Shown here piece by piece: positions 14,993-22,470 of a DNA stretch of 28,008 nt (positions are counted from its first letter, which is position 1; every line of letters begins with the position of its first letter). The DNA is from a virus, in IMG/VR virus record IMGVR_UViG_3300033153_004559, positions 1 through 28,008 of that record; one strand, 5' to 3'. The translations under genes and the position numbers were made by a program. The notes beneath the pieces were generated by a model that saw only the letters and a list, made by a program, of their open reading frames with translations, was not told the origin of the DNA and made no database searches.

Positions 14993-16837
14993 AGCTCACA
15001 ATCACCCAACTTTTAATATACTGGAAGTTGTAAAAGTCGTTGAATTGCTGGGACTTCCTAAAGGCGTACAACTACAGCATAACTGGTAACAGTAAGTGCG
15101 AATGTTAAAAATGTATTGCATGATAATCTTACTTGGTATATAATGTGTATTAGGTTAGTATACAAAGGAGATTTAAAATGGATAATCAGCAGCCAAGTGA
15201 CTTAGGAATAAAAACTTTACTCATAAATGCCAAAGTGGGAGATGGGTACTTTTGGAAACATCCAGAATGTATCAATTATAAAATGGTGTTTACTTCTACA
15301 GATGAAGAAATACTTAAAAAGAAGATGAATTTATACCCATCATTATTTCCTTCAGGGGTTAAGCTATATAGAAAAGAAGGGGCAGTTACTAATTACTGCA
15401 CTAATAGTAAAGCCTTATATAGAATAGCATCATTAGTCCACCCATTATGTACTGAATATGCAAATAGAAGAAAAGAAAGTGTTATTAAAGAAATGACCCT
15501 TTTTGATTTTGCTTTATGGTATCTTGATGATGGTAGTTATATTGCACGCCCGCCTAAAGGACATAGGTTTATGATACATATAGGTGATTGTGCAACAGGT
15601 AGTAAACGGCATGTTATTTTTATGAATAAAGTACAAGAATTATTTGGTCACATTACAACTAGAAGTAATTCTATAGGTCATGTGATAAAAAATAATTCTA
15701 AGGCAACAGAAAACAATATGACTTGGAAAATGCCCATACCATATGGTCTAAAGATAATTGAAACTATTACTTCATTTCATGTAATGCCTAAAAAATTTCC
15801 TAGAGTTAAAGGTTCAGAGACTATCCCTAACGGGAGTACTACCACAGGGATAAGTGGTAGGAAGCGGCGACAACTACATTAGTAGTTATGATATAGTCCA
15901 TCCTTATTGGAAACGATAAGAGTGCTATCAACCCGGATAGTACGTAATGTAAGAGCAAAACGTACCAAAGCGTGACCCCAAGGCAAAACGCATTACACGG
16001 TCAGGTATGGTTCCACGTGAGGGTAGGGTAATTGGTGAAATGGACTTCTCTGGTGCTGAGATTTCAACCTCATGCTACTACCATAAAGATCCAACCTTCA
16101 TTAAGTATCAAACAGAAGGTGGTGGTGATATGCATAATGACGCTTGTGCAATCATACTCGGGCTACCTGAAGGTACAAAGGTACCAAAACCTTTGAGACA
16201 ATGCACCAAGGGCGTGTGGACATTCTCACAGTTCTATGGTAGTTACTATGTATCATGTGCCAGACAAGGCTGGGAGGAATACCCACTGTGTGTTGAGAAA
16301 GATGGGTCACCTTGCCAAATAAATGGTATGGATATTGGTAAGTGGATGAAGAAACAATTCAAAACTTATAAAAACTTTGAAAATCATCTTAAGAAATTCC
16401 AAAGCACCTTCTGGGATGATTGGTTCAAGGTGTATACTAAGTGGAAAGAAAAAGTATGTATAGATTATGAACGCAGTGGTTATGTTGAGACATTTCTTGG
16501 GTTCAGATTCAAAGGGTACATGGATAACAAACAATGTACCAACTACCCAATCCAGGGCACTTCATTTCATTTGCTGGTATACACAGCCGTTGAGTTTTGG
16601 AAAGAGTGCCGTAGGCGTGGATTGAAAACCCTTATCATTGGACAGGTACATGACAGTTTGATTCTTGACATCCCTGTTGAAGAAATTGATGAAGTCAAAA
16701 CCATACTAAAAGAAATTGTTGGTGACCTGCACAACATATTCAAATGGATGGATTTCCCAATGGGACTTGACCTTGAGATAAGTAAATCATATGAGCAGGG
16801 TGGAAGCTTTGCCAGCATGGAGAAACTTGAGTTATGA
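14888..16837 (+). CDS. Split-intein C plus C-terminal part of family A polymerase (join 14888-15013, 15956-16837)
   Basis: ATG 14888 overlaps the previous stop and has GGAGG at 14876-14880, so it is an independently translated gene. Codons 1-35 are IntC, ending GGICVHN before Ser+1. Exon SSQSPNF (14993-15013) follows, interrupted by a group I intron, and resumes QNVPKRDPKAKRITRSG at 15956. Joined, this is the conserved family A SSSxPNxQNxP region. Then motif A GEMDFSGAEIS, motif B RQCTKGVWTFSQFYG and motif C QVHDSLILD. After trans-splicing the polymerase would have about 851 residues (551+7+293). Unspliced mRNA stops at TAA 15014. Confidence 0.9.
15116..15173 (+). promoter_or_regulatory. Internal promoter and RBS-sequestering hairpin for the intron endonuclease
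   Basis: TTGCAT 15116-15121, 17-base spacer, TATAAT 15139-15144. In longer transcripts AATCT (15125-15129) and CTTGGTATA (15132-15140) can pair with TATACAAAG (15159-15167) and AGATT (15169-15173), covering the AAAGGAG ribosome binding site. RNA starting at this promoter lacks the left arm, leaving the site free. Confidence 0.65.
15178..15882 (+). CDS. LAGLIDADG-type homing endonuclease in the intron
   Basis: 234 residues, AAAGGAG at 15164-15170 before the ATG. Two degenerate LAGLIDADG helices are visible: TLLINAKVGDGYF (13-25) and FALWYLDDGSY (111-121), each ending in an acidic residue of the active site. It should cut intron-less polymerase genes at the exon junction and drive intron spread. 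The last ~25 codons run through the ribozyme core (P7 and beyond), so the C-terminal sequence GSTTTGISGRKRRQ is dictated by RNA structure rather than protein function. Confidence 0.88.
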   Translation: MDNQQPSDLGIKTLLINAKVGDGYFWKHPECINYKMVFTSTDEEILKKKMNLYPSLFPSGVKLYRKEGAVTNYCTNSKALYRIASLVHPLCTEYANRRKESVIKEMTLFDFALWYLDDGSYIARPPKGHRFMIHIGDCATGSKRHVIFMNKVQELFGHITTRSNSIGHVIKNNSKATENNMTWKMPIPYGLKIIETITSFHVMPKKFPRVKGSETIPNGSTTTGISGRKRRQLH

Positions 16838-16915
16838 AAACAGAACAAGAACCAAATGATTACATGTGACTGACGAAATACATGAATTAATTGATGAACT
16901 TTGTACAAATAGTGC

Positions 16916-16944
16916 TTGACACATATACTACTCTATGCTATATA
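16916..16944 (+). promoter_or_regulatory. Sigma-70 promoter, TTGACA-N17-TATATA
   Basis: TTGACA 16916-16921, 17-base spacer, TATATA 16939-16944 with an extended -10 TG (ATGC before it). The expected start of transcription falls close to ATG 16952, so the first gene may be read from a nearly leaderless mRNA. Confidence 0.8.
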
Positions 16945-16951
16945 TACCATT

Positions 16952-17509
16952 ATGAATGATTTTGAGGACAAAATAAAGTTCCGGGATTGGGACGATTACA
17001 ATTTAGCAGAAGATGCATACTTTGATAAGTACGCCCTTGACCTTGAGGCTGAAGATCAACCGCATCTAATGTGTAAGTGGCTTGAACTATTAACACAGTC
17101 ACAAGCTGAACTATCTAAAGCAAAGGAGGTCATGGCTAACACTGAAGCCAAATTGTTTCTCAAGGTTAAAACGGAAGGAGTTCCTTCCCTAGGCTCAAAA
17201 CCAACTGAGGCAACTGTAAAAGCGTATGTCCATACTCAACCTGAGTACCGGAAAGCACAAAGGCGTAAAAGAAAAGCCGATAATAGTGTGCACTACCTTC
17301 AAAATGCCAGATCAGTATTGGAGCACAGAAAAACCATGATCAAAGTTGAAGCTGATTTATGGATCTGTGGTTACTTCGCTAAACCGCATGTCAGTGGTGA
17401 AGTAAAGAAGGAACTTGACGAAGAACGTCGCAAGCAACATGCAACCAAATTAGAAGAATCCCTAACTAAGAGGCATAAACGCCAACATAAGGAGAACGAC
17501 AATGGCTAA
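16952..17509 (+). CDS. Coiled-coil protein, possible UvsY-like recombination mediator
   Basis: 185 residues from ATG 16952; an in-frame TTG at 16916 lies inside the promoter and is rejected. Acidic N-terminus, a long helical part (CKWLELLTQSQAELSKAKEV to about residue 135), and a Lys/Arg/His-rich tail. T4 UvsY also has a KW-containing helical body and works with gp32 and UvsX. This gene directly precedes the ssb gene (8-base overlap) and recA lies downstream. The UvsY link is therefore mainly positional with weak sequence support; a structural coiled-coil protein is the alternative. Confidence 0.6.
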   Translation: MNDFEDKIKFRDWDDYNLAEDAYFDKYALDLEAEDQPHLMCKWLELLTQSQAELSKAKEVMANTEAKLFLKVKTEGVPSLGSKPTEATVKAYVHTQPEYRKAQRRKRKADNSVHYLQNARSVLEHRKTMIKVEADLWICGYFAKPHVSGEVKKELDEERRKQHATKLEESLTKRHKRQHKENDNG

Positions 17510-18497
17510 AAGACAAAGTATGCGAGACAAAATGAGAAACAAACTCAAAGACCGTACCAAAGAATCACACAAAAACCGTGACAGTGGCGGTGGTATGAAG
17601 AATTACTTTGATGATGAAAAGATGGGTGAGCTAACCACTTGGTGGGCTGGCAAAGGTGACCACATCATTGATGTTATACCGTATCTTGCTGGTACCAATG
17701 ACCCACGCAATAAAGAAGGCGAACCTGCTTACGTACTTGATATTGAAGTACACCGCTTTGTTGGCTCAATGGATGAAATGGTTGTTTGTCCTGAACAATT
17801 CGGTGACCCATGCCCCATCTGTGAAAAGTCCCGTCAGTTGAACCGTGAAGGTGCTGATTTTAAAACTGAGATCAAACCACTCAAGCCAGGACGTCGTGCT
17901 GTATACAATGTAATTGTACGTGACGGTGGTGACATGGAGAAGAAGGGTAATCAGGTATTTGAGATTGCTCATTGGTTCATGGAGAAACACCTTGCTAAAA
18001 TCGCTAAAGACCCCCGTGGTGGTGGCTTTACTGTATTCAGTGACCCTGATGAGGGTAAGTCTATCTCATTTGAACGCTCCGGCACTGGTGCTACCAGCAC
18101 CAATTATGAAGGGCACCGCTTTGTTGATCGCCCTGAAGTAATCACTGACGAGGAGCTTGACGATGCTGAGTGCCTTGATGATCTCATTGAAATGAAAACC
18201 TATGATGAGATTTATGAAATTTTCTATGGCAAAAGTGTTGATGGTGACGAAGCTGAAGATGATCCAAAGGTTGATGAACCTGAGGAAGTTGATGAGCCTG
18301 AAGAGCAAGAAGAAGCTGATGAAGAGCCTGAAGAAAAACCTGCCAAACGTCGCAACAAAAAAAGTAAGCGTGTCCGTAAGAATAAAAAGCCTGCTTGCCC
18401 CCATGGTCATGTCATTGGTGAAGATATCGATGAAGAAGATGAATGTGATGAGTGCGATATGTATGACAAATGCAGCGACATTGCTGATGATATGTAA
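17502..18497 (+). CDS. Single-stranded DNA-binding protein (gp32-like)
   Basis: 331 residues, AAGGAG before ATG. Basic N-terminus (KRQSMRDKMRNKLKDR) as in the cooperative-binding region of gp32. An OB-type core carries a zinc site of gp32 style: H84, C96, C104 and C107 (CPEQFGDPCPICEKS). Then EGHRFVDRPEVITDEEL and a very acidic Glu/Pro repeat (about 245-290), a Lys/Arg patch, and a C-terminal Cys motif (CPHGH, DECDECDMYDKC). It would coat single strands in replication and recombination, the acidic tail recruiting partners. The last 21 bases are repeated at the end of the next gene. Confidence 0.88.
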   Translation: MAKRQSMRDKMRNKLKDRTKESHKNRDSGGGMKNYFDDEKMGELTTWWAGKGDHIIDVIPYLAGTNDPRNKEGEPAYVLDIEVHRFVGSMDEMVVCPEQFGDPCPICEKSRQLNREGADFKTEIKPLKPGRRAVYNVIVRDGGDMEKKGNQVFEIAHWFMEKHLAKIAKDPRGGGFTVFSDPDEGKSISFERSGTGATSTNYEGHRFVDRPEVITDEELDDAECLDDLIEMKTYDEIYEIFYGKSVDGDEAEDDPKVDEPEEVDEPEEQEEADEEPEEKPAKRRNKKSKRVRKNKKPACPHGHVIGEDIDEEDECDECDMYDKCSDIADDM

Positions 18498-18509
18498 CTA
18501 CTTGTTTTT

Positions 18510-18536
18510 ATACATTTTTAAAAATAAAAAATGTAT
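18510..18536 (+). terminator. Weak A/T-rich hairpin after ssb
   Basis: ATACATTTTT pairs with AAAAATGTAT on each side of a short A/T loop, just after the ssb stop and just before the endonuclease promoter. It might slow polymerase but has no G/C-rich stem. Confidence 0.3.
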
Positions 18537-18584
18537 TTGACAAACACCTCACTTTATTATATCATATACTAATAAAGTGAGGTG
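18537..18584 (+). promoter_or_regulatory. Endonuclease promoter embedded in a 15-bp RBS-sequestering hairpin
   Basis: TTGACA 18537-18542, 17-base spacer, TATCAT 18560-18565. Bases 18545-18559 (CACCTCACTTTATTA) are the perfect reverse complement of 18570-18584, which includes the GTGAGGTG ribosome binding site. Read-through RNA folds and hides the site. RNA initiated here (start near 18572) contains only the right arm and can be translated. Confidence 0.75.
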
Positions 18585-18589
18585 TACCT

Positions 18590-19396
18590 ATGAAGAAAAG
18601 AAAATTATGTGGTTGTGGTTGTGGTGAATTAGCTAATCCTGGGTGTAAGTACATACGTAATCATCATCGTAGGGGAAAAACATTCAAATTAACTGAAGAA
18701 CAAAAAGCTAAACAAAAAAAAGCTATATCTGGTAAAAATCATTATAATTGGGATGCTACCAAAGATAGGGAATCTCATTTATGTGCATGTGGTTGTAGAG
18801 AGTGGACTAAACCTGGAAATAAATACATACATAATCATCATATGTGTGGTGAAAATAATCCAATGTATGGTAAGTTGGGTAAGTTATGCCCAACATATGG
18901 AAGAAAACATACTGAAGAAACTAAAGAAAAAATTAGTTTATCTCGTGTAGGTGAAAAAAATCACAGGTATGATCCAACACGTGATAGAGACACAAAAAAA
19001 TGTGCATGTGGTTGTGGTGAGTTAACAACACCAGGAAAGAAATATATACAAGGGCATTGGGCTAAAACAATACATAATTTAGAAGTAAGGTGTGCAATAC
19101 GCCAATATTGTGATAGTTGGTATGATCCTGATTATAAGGAATGGATAAAACATACACGTGATTTTAAAAAATGCCAAAACCCTAATTGCATACCAAATAA
19201 TACAGAAAAACTTGTACACCATATAAATGAAAATAAACAGGATTGTAGGCCTTACAATTTATTAACATTATGTAGAAGTTGTCATGGTATATATCATATG
19301 GCACACACAAAAGTTAAAAGGAGATTTAGGGAAATGTTTAAAGAGATAGCAAAATACAATACAGATAAGTGCTCCGACATTGCTGATGATATGTAA
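18590..19396 (+). CDS. HNH homing endonuclease with zinc repeats, ending in an SSB tail copy
   Basis: 268 residues. Three repeats of the form CxCGC-E-TxPGxKYIxxH (starting near residues 8, 64 and 138) look like zinc-binding units. Between the second and third is a NUMOD3-like segment (GENNPMYGK, YGRKHTEETKEKIS). The C-terminal HNH is CQNPNC, LVHHINENKQ, YNLLTLCRSCHG. The final residues DKCSDIADDM are identical to the end of the SSB upstream. The composition is more A/T-rich than neighbouring genes, in line with acquisition. It probably targets the ssb 3' end in related phages. Confidence 0.85.
   Translation: MKKRKLCGCGCGELANPGCKYIRNHHRRGKTFKLTEEQKAKQKKAISGKNHYNWDATKDRESHLCACGCREWTKPGNKYIHNHHMCGENNPMYGKLGKLCPTYGRKHTEETKEKISLSRVGEKNHRYDPTRDRDTKKCACGCGELTTPGKKYIQGHWAKTIHNLEVRCAIRQYCDSWYDPDYKEWIKHTRDFKKCQNPNCIPNNTEKLVHHINENKQDCRPYNLLTLCRSCHGIYHMAHTKVKRRFREMFKEIAKYNTDKCSDIADDM
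19364..19396 (+). repeat. Duplicate of the ssb 3' end (original 18465-18497)
   Basis: 33 bases encode the same 10 residues plus stop. The last 21 bases are identical. The first 12 differ at four positions, all silent (for example TCC against AGC for Ser). This is a footprint of endonuclease insertion into ssb. Confidence 0.85.
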
Positions 19397-19498
19397 TAAA
19401 CACCTCCCTCATCCGAAGGTGGTCAGGTAATTCCTGACACTGTAAGGGCTTAGGTCTGCAGACTGAAAAGGAGTAACTCACTCCCTGCCCTTACTTTT
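19397..19498 (+). terminator. Three-stem RNA structure ending in a U-run
   Basis: CACCT/AGGTG and GTCAGG/CCTGAC hairpins are followed by a closing stem GTAAGGGC (19442-19449) with GCCCTTAC (19487-19494). The last encloses a GTCTGCAGAC palindrome and GGAGT/ACTCC, and is followed by TTTT. It probably ended the ssb transcript before the endonucleases arrived. It has the same two-hairpins-in-a-stem layout as 473-585. Confidence 0.65.
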
Positions 19499-19526
19499 AT
19501 TGGTGAATATCATAATGGAGATTATG

Positions 19527-20045
19527 ATGATAACACAAAAAGAATTAAAAAAGGTACTGCAATATAATCAAGAAACTGGTTATTTTATTTGGAAGCATAG
19601 TAAAAGTGGCAGGCGTGGCGATGTAGCTGGTGGATTAGCAAGTGGGTACATACACATTTGTATTAATGGGAAAATATATAAAGCACATAGATTAGCTGTA
19701 CTGTACGTTAAAGGGTATTTCCCTGAACACGGCGTTGATCACAAAGATAGAATAAAACACCATAATTGGTGGGACAACCTACGGGAAGCTACGCAACAAT
19801 GTAATTCAAGGAATCGTGCTAACCCAAGCAATAATACTTCTACGGTTAAAGGTGTTGGTTGGCATAAACATTCTGGGAAATGGTACGCACAAATAGTGAT
19901 AGGTGGGAAACAAACAACTATTGCAAGGAACACAAACTTTGATGAAGCTGTATGCCATAGGTTGGCAGCAGAACAATGTGTTGATTGGGCAGGTTGCGAC
20001 AGCAACAGCCCTGCTTATCAACATGTAAAGGGACAAATACAATGA
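19527..20045 (+). CDS. HNH-AP2 homing endonuclease
   Basis: 172 residues from ATG 19527, spaced six bases from GGAG 19517-19520 (ATG 19524 possible). N-terminal NUMOD-like segment QETGYFIWKHSKSGRRGDVAG, HNH core YKAHRLAVLYVKGYFPEHG, VDHKDRIKHHNWWDNLR, QCNSRNR. AP2-like C-terminal domain with STVKGVGWHKHSGKWYAQI. This is a common free-standing selfish endonuclease type in phages. Its TGA overlaps the recA ATG, so the element has become coupled to recA translation. Confidence 0.9.
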   Translation: MITQKELKKVLQYNQETGYFIWKHSKSGRRGDVAGGLASGYIHICINGKIYKAHRLAVLYVKGYFPEHGVDHKDRIKHHNWWDNLREATQQCNSRNRANPSNNTSTVKGVGWHKHSGKWYAQIVIGGKQTTIARNTNFDEAVCHRLAAEQCVDWAGCDSNSPAYQHVKGQIQ

Positions 20046-21076
20046 CGCAGCGAAGACGGAGTATTGGTAGTAAAATAAAAGAAGGCGTACGTAGCGTAAG
20101 AGAATCAGCAGAAATGGAACCAATTGGTGACCTTGTTATCAGTTGGAAAGACACACTCAGCACTGGTAGCACCCTGCTTGACCTTGCTATCAGTTCAGGC
20201 CGTAAGTATGGTGGTGGCGTTCCTGGTGGCATCTTAATTGAAGTGTATGGTAGGTCTGGGTCTGGTAAGACGAGTATCTTAAGTGAACTATGTGGCTCTG
20301 CACAGGCCAATGGTGGTGACATATTCTTTGCTGACCCTGAAGCACGGTTGGATAAAGAATACGCTGAGACTTATGGTGTTGAAGTACCTAAAGGTGCATA
20401 TTTCCAACCCAATACTGTAACAGAAATGTTTGATAAATTTGGTAAGTGGAACCCTGATAGCAAGGACACTATTAATGTGTTTGCTGCTGACTCACTTGCT
20501 GCCTTGTCTACTGATCTTGAAATGGAAAAGGGCGACAAGATGGGTATGCGTAGGGCTAAAGAATTCAGCCAAGAGTTACGCAAAAAAGCCCGTATGATTA
20601 ATGCTAACAACTGGATCCTTGCTTGCAGTAACCAAGTAAGACAAGGTGATTTTGGCGACATCACTCCTGGAGGTAAAGCTGTTGAGTTTTATTCTTCACT
20701 TCGTATTAGTGTCAACCAAAAAGAAAAACTGTTTAAAGAAAAGTCGTTTGGTGGTAAGAAAGTCAAACGTGCTTTTGGAATAATGTCACAATGTGTTGTG
20801 ACTAAATCATCTATTGATAAGCCATATCGTGACGTCCCCATTTATATCGTATTTGATTACGGGATCGACGACGTCAGAGGCAATCTTCAGTGGTTGAAGG
20901 ACGTGCTTGGAACAACCAAGTACAACGCAGTCAATAAAGAATACATGCGTATGGATCAGGCCATTGACTGGATTGAAAAAAATGACCTTGAAGAGGAGCT
21001 TCGTAAAGAAGTTATATTATTATGGCAAAAAGTAGAAGAAAAATTCAAACACAAACGAAAAAAGAAGAAGCGGTAA
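20042..21076 (+). CDS. RecA/UvsX-like recombinase
   Basis: 344 residues from ATG 20042 (overlapping the endonuclease stop; AAAGGG about ten bases upstream). Walker A GRSGSGKTS at 70-78, DPEARLDKEYAETYGV, FAADSLAAL, ACSNQVRQGDFG and PGGKAVEFYSSLRI are typical RecA motifs. It forms ATP-dependent filaments for strand exchange, driving recombination-dependent replication and repair, with the SSB and possibly the 16952 protein as partners. The Lys-rich C-terminal tail is unusual against the acidic tail of bacterial RecA. Confidence 0.93.
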   Translation: MTQRRRSIGSKIKEGVRSVRESAEMEPIGDLVISWKDTLSTGSTLLDLAISSGRKYGGGVPGGILIEVYGRSGSGKTSILSELCGSAQANGGDIFFADPEARLDKEYAETYGVEVPKGAYFQPNTVTEMFDKFGKWNPDSKDTINVFAADSLAALSTDLEMEKGDKMGMRRAKEFSQELRKKARMINANNWILACSNQVRQGDFGDITPGGKAVEFYSSLRISVNQKEKLFKEKSFGGKKVKRAFGIMSQCVVTKSSIDKPYRDVPIYIVFDYGIDDVRGNLQWLKDVLGTTKYNAVNKEYMRMDQAIDWIEKNDLEEELRKEVILLWQKVEEKFKHKRKKKKR

Positions 21077-21258
21077 CTAATCCGCAGCAGGGCACTGGTA
21101 TACGATGCTCTGCTTGTGGTGGGAAAACACATGTTAATAACTCAGTACCACACCCTAAAGAAAGTAAGATGAATAGATACAGGGAATGTGATGACTGTGG
21201 TAAACGGTTTCTAACTGAAGAAATCATCAAACGAGAAACGGCATCAAGGCGTAAATGA
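21022..21258 (+). CDS. Zinc-ribbon protein (NrdR-like ribbon)
   Basis: 78 residues, overlapping the 3' end of recA by 55 bases in another frame. The pattern IRCSACGGKTHVNNSVP, then YRECDDCGKRFLTEE, is the four-Cys zinc ribbon of NrdR and phage Ogr-type regulators, with a basic N-terminal tail. The ATP-cone domain of NrdR is absent, so it is a lone ribbon, possibly DNA-binding. The Shine-Dalgarno is poor and the start uncertain. Confidence 0.7.
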   Translation: MAKSRRKIQTQTKKEEAVTNPQQGTGIRCSACGGKTHVNNSVPHPKESKMNRYRECDDCGKRFLTEEIIKRETASRRK

Positions 21259-22154
21259 AAACTATTATGATTATAGATTGTGACGGTTTATCGTGGAATG
21301 TATTTCATGCATTGCCCCCACTGTCACATGAAGAACAGGGTACAGCTATTATCTATGGCTTTATGAACCACTTGTTTGAACTACAGGGGTTCAATCAGGC
21401 AGATCATATAGCATTTGTGTGGGATAGTCGAAAATCAAAACGTATTGATATGTTCCCTGAATACAAATTCAAACGCAGAAATAAAAAGAAAGAGTACACT
21501 GATGAAGAAAAAGAGATACACCTCGATAGGTTATCTCAATTTACTTTGCTACGTGAGGAAATTCTCCCTGCTCTTGGGTTCAGTAACATACTTCAAGAAG
21601 ACGGCCTTGAAGGGGATGACATCATTGCTAGTGTGTCTCAAAAATATAGTAAAAACCACTGGGTCAAAATAGTTGCCCGTGATGGTGATTTATATCAGTT
21701 GATAAATGAACGGTGCAGTATCTGGGATATTAAAACAAGGAAGATAATGGATGAAGAACACTTCTTCGCCAAGTATGGTATCTACCCTGATATGTGGGCT
21801 GATGTAAAAGGTATTGCAGGTTGTTCTACTGATGAAGTGCCAGGAATTCCAGGTGTTGGTGAAGGTTGGGCTATAAAATACCTGCTTGGTGGTATGAAAA
21901 CTAGTTCAAAGTTATATAAACGCATCGTAGGAAGCCCTGACGTAGTTGAATTTACACGTAAGCTAACAGTACTACCCTTTGAGGGTACACCTAAGTACAA
22001 GCTCAAACAGGATGCTTGTAAGGTTAAATACCTACGGGATGTAGCTTTAAAATATAATTTAAAATCTTACTTATCCAGAGAAAGATTAAAACATTTTCGG
22101 AGTGATTTCTGTGGCAAGAAAAAGACAAAAAATGAACCAAAGGGCGGACGTTGA
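21255..22154 (+). CDS. 5'-3' exonuclease / flap endonuclease
   Basis: 299 residues, start overlapping the previous stop. Metal-ligand acidic residues sit in order: IDCDGLSWN (D8, D10), VWDSRKSKR, EDGLEGDDIIAS, ARDGDLYQLI. A helix-hairpin-helix VPGIPGVGEGWAIKYL closes the core. This is the FEN-1/T5 D15/T4 RNase H group, which removes RNA primers and flaps during lagging-strand maturation. The length is usual for the phage type. The polymerase here lacks its own 5' nuclease domain, so this is the expected separate partner. Confidence 0.92.
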   Translation: MKTIMIIDCDGLSWNVFHALPPLSHEEQGTAIIYGFMNHLFELQGFNQADHIAFVWDSRKSKRIDMFPEYKFKRRNKKKEYTDEEKEIHLDRLSQFTLLREEILPALGFSNILQEDGLEGDDIIASVSQKYSKNHWVKIVARDGDLYQLINERCSIWDIKTRKIMDEEHFFAKYGIYPDMWADVKGIAGCSTDEVPGIPGVGEGWAIKYLLGGMKTSSKLYKRIVGSPDVVEFTRKLTVLPFEGTPKYKLKQDACKVKYLRDVALKYNLKSYLSRERLKHFRSDFCGKKKTKNEPKGGR

Positions 22155-22401
22155 TTGGGAAGTATTAATAAAAAATAGCTTGTACAAATCTGCACAGACC
22201 GAAAGATGGGGATGCCTTAACAAAGATGGCAAATTATTTAGAATAGCAACACTTAAATCAGTGCAGGTACCCATATCTATCATTCATAAAATGGAAACTG
22301 AAGGTGTTCTTAAATTGAATAATGGAATCGGTATGAACACCATGTATAGATATACCCCTATTAAAAGACGTGGTAAACGGGTCAAACGCACTTTACAGTA
22401 A
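22111..22401 (+). CDS. Small basic unknown protein
   Basis: 96 residues from GTG 22111, eight bases after GGAG 22099-22102 (an earlier GTG at 22102 lies within that site). Basic ends enclose a segment with helices and VPISIIHKMETEGVLKLN, possibly a winged helix. It overlaps the exonuclease gene by 44 bases. Not recognised. Confidence 0.6.
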   Translation: MARKRQKMNQRADVDWEVLIKNSLYKSAQTERWGCLNKDGKLFRIATLKSVQVPISIIHKMETEGVLKLNNGIGMNTMYRYTPIKRRGKRVKRTLQ

Positions 22402-22455
22402 ATTAACTGTTGACAATTAATTATTAATATAGTATATATACTATAACAGTTAATT
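22401..22455 (+). promoter_or_regulatory. Promoter nested in two palindromes
   Basis: TTGACA 22410-22415, 17-base spacer, TATATA 22433-22438. AATTAACTGTT (22401-22411) is the reverse complement of 22445-22455. The -10 is centred in a perfect 16-bp palindrome ATAGTATATATACTAT (22429-22444). The nested symmetry suggests repressor binding. Drives 22471 and the HU-like gene. Confidence 0.8.
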
Positions 22456-22470
22456 TTACATGAGGTCATA

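Larger units (their letters stand above)
15014..15955 (+). mobile_element. Group I intron in the polymerase gene
   Basis: 942 bases. Exon end CAACTTT (15007-15013) pairs with GGAAGTTG (15023-15030), giving P1 with the required U-G at the 5' splice site. The intron ends in G (15955). Core elements are recognisable: GAATTGCTGGGA near 15042 (P/P4), GGTTCAGAGACTAT at 15811-15824 (R/P7) and ATGATATAGTCC at 15888-15899 (S/P7'). Removing it restores the reading frame and the conserved PNFQNVP sequence, which fixes both ends. It houses an endonuclease gene between the two core halves. Confidence 0.93.

Noticed and set aside
16834-16919. Two tiny coupled ORFs after the polymerase (MKTEQEPNDYM; MTDEIHELIDELCTNSA)
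   Set aside because: They show the ATGA/ATGTGA overlap typical here, but at 11 and 17 residues cannot be distinguished from chance.
19985-20041. Upstream start for RecA
   Set aside because: Would add residues encoded inside the endonuclease gene without an RBS; ATG 20042 fits the RecA N-terminus.
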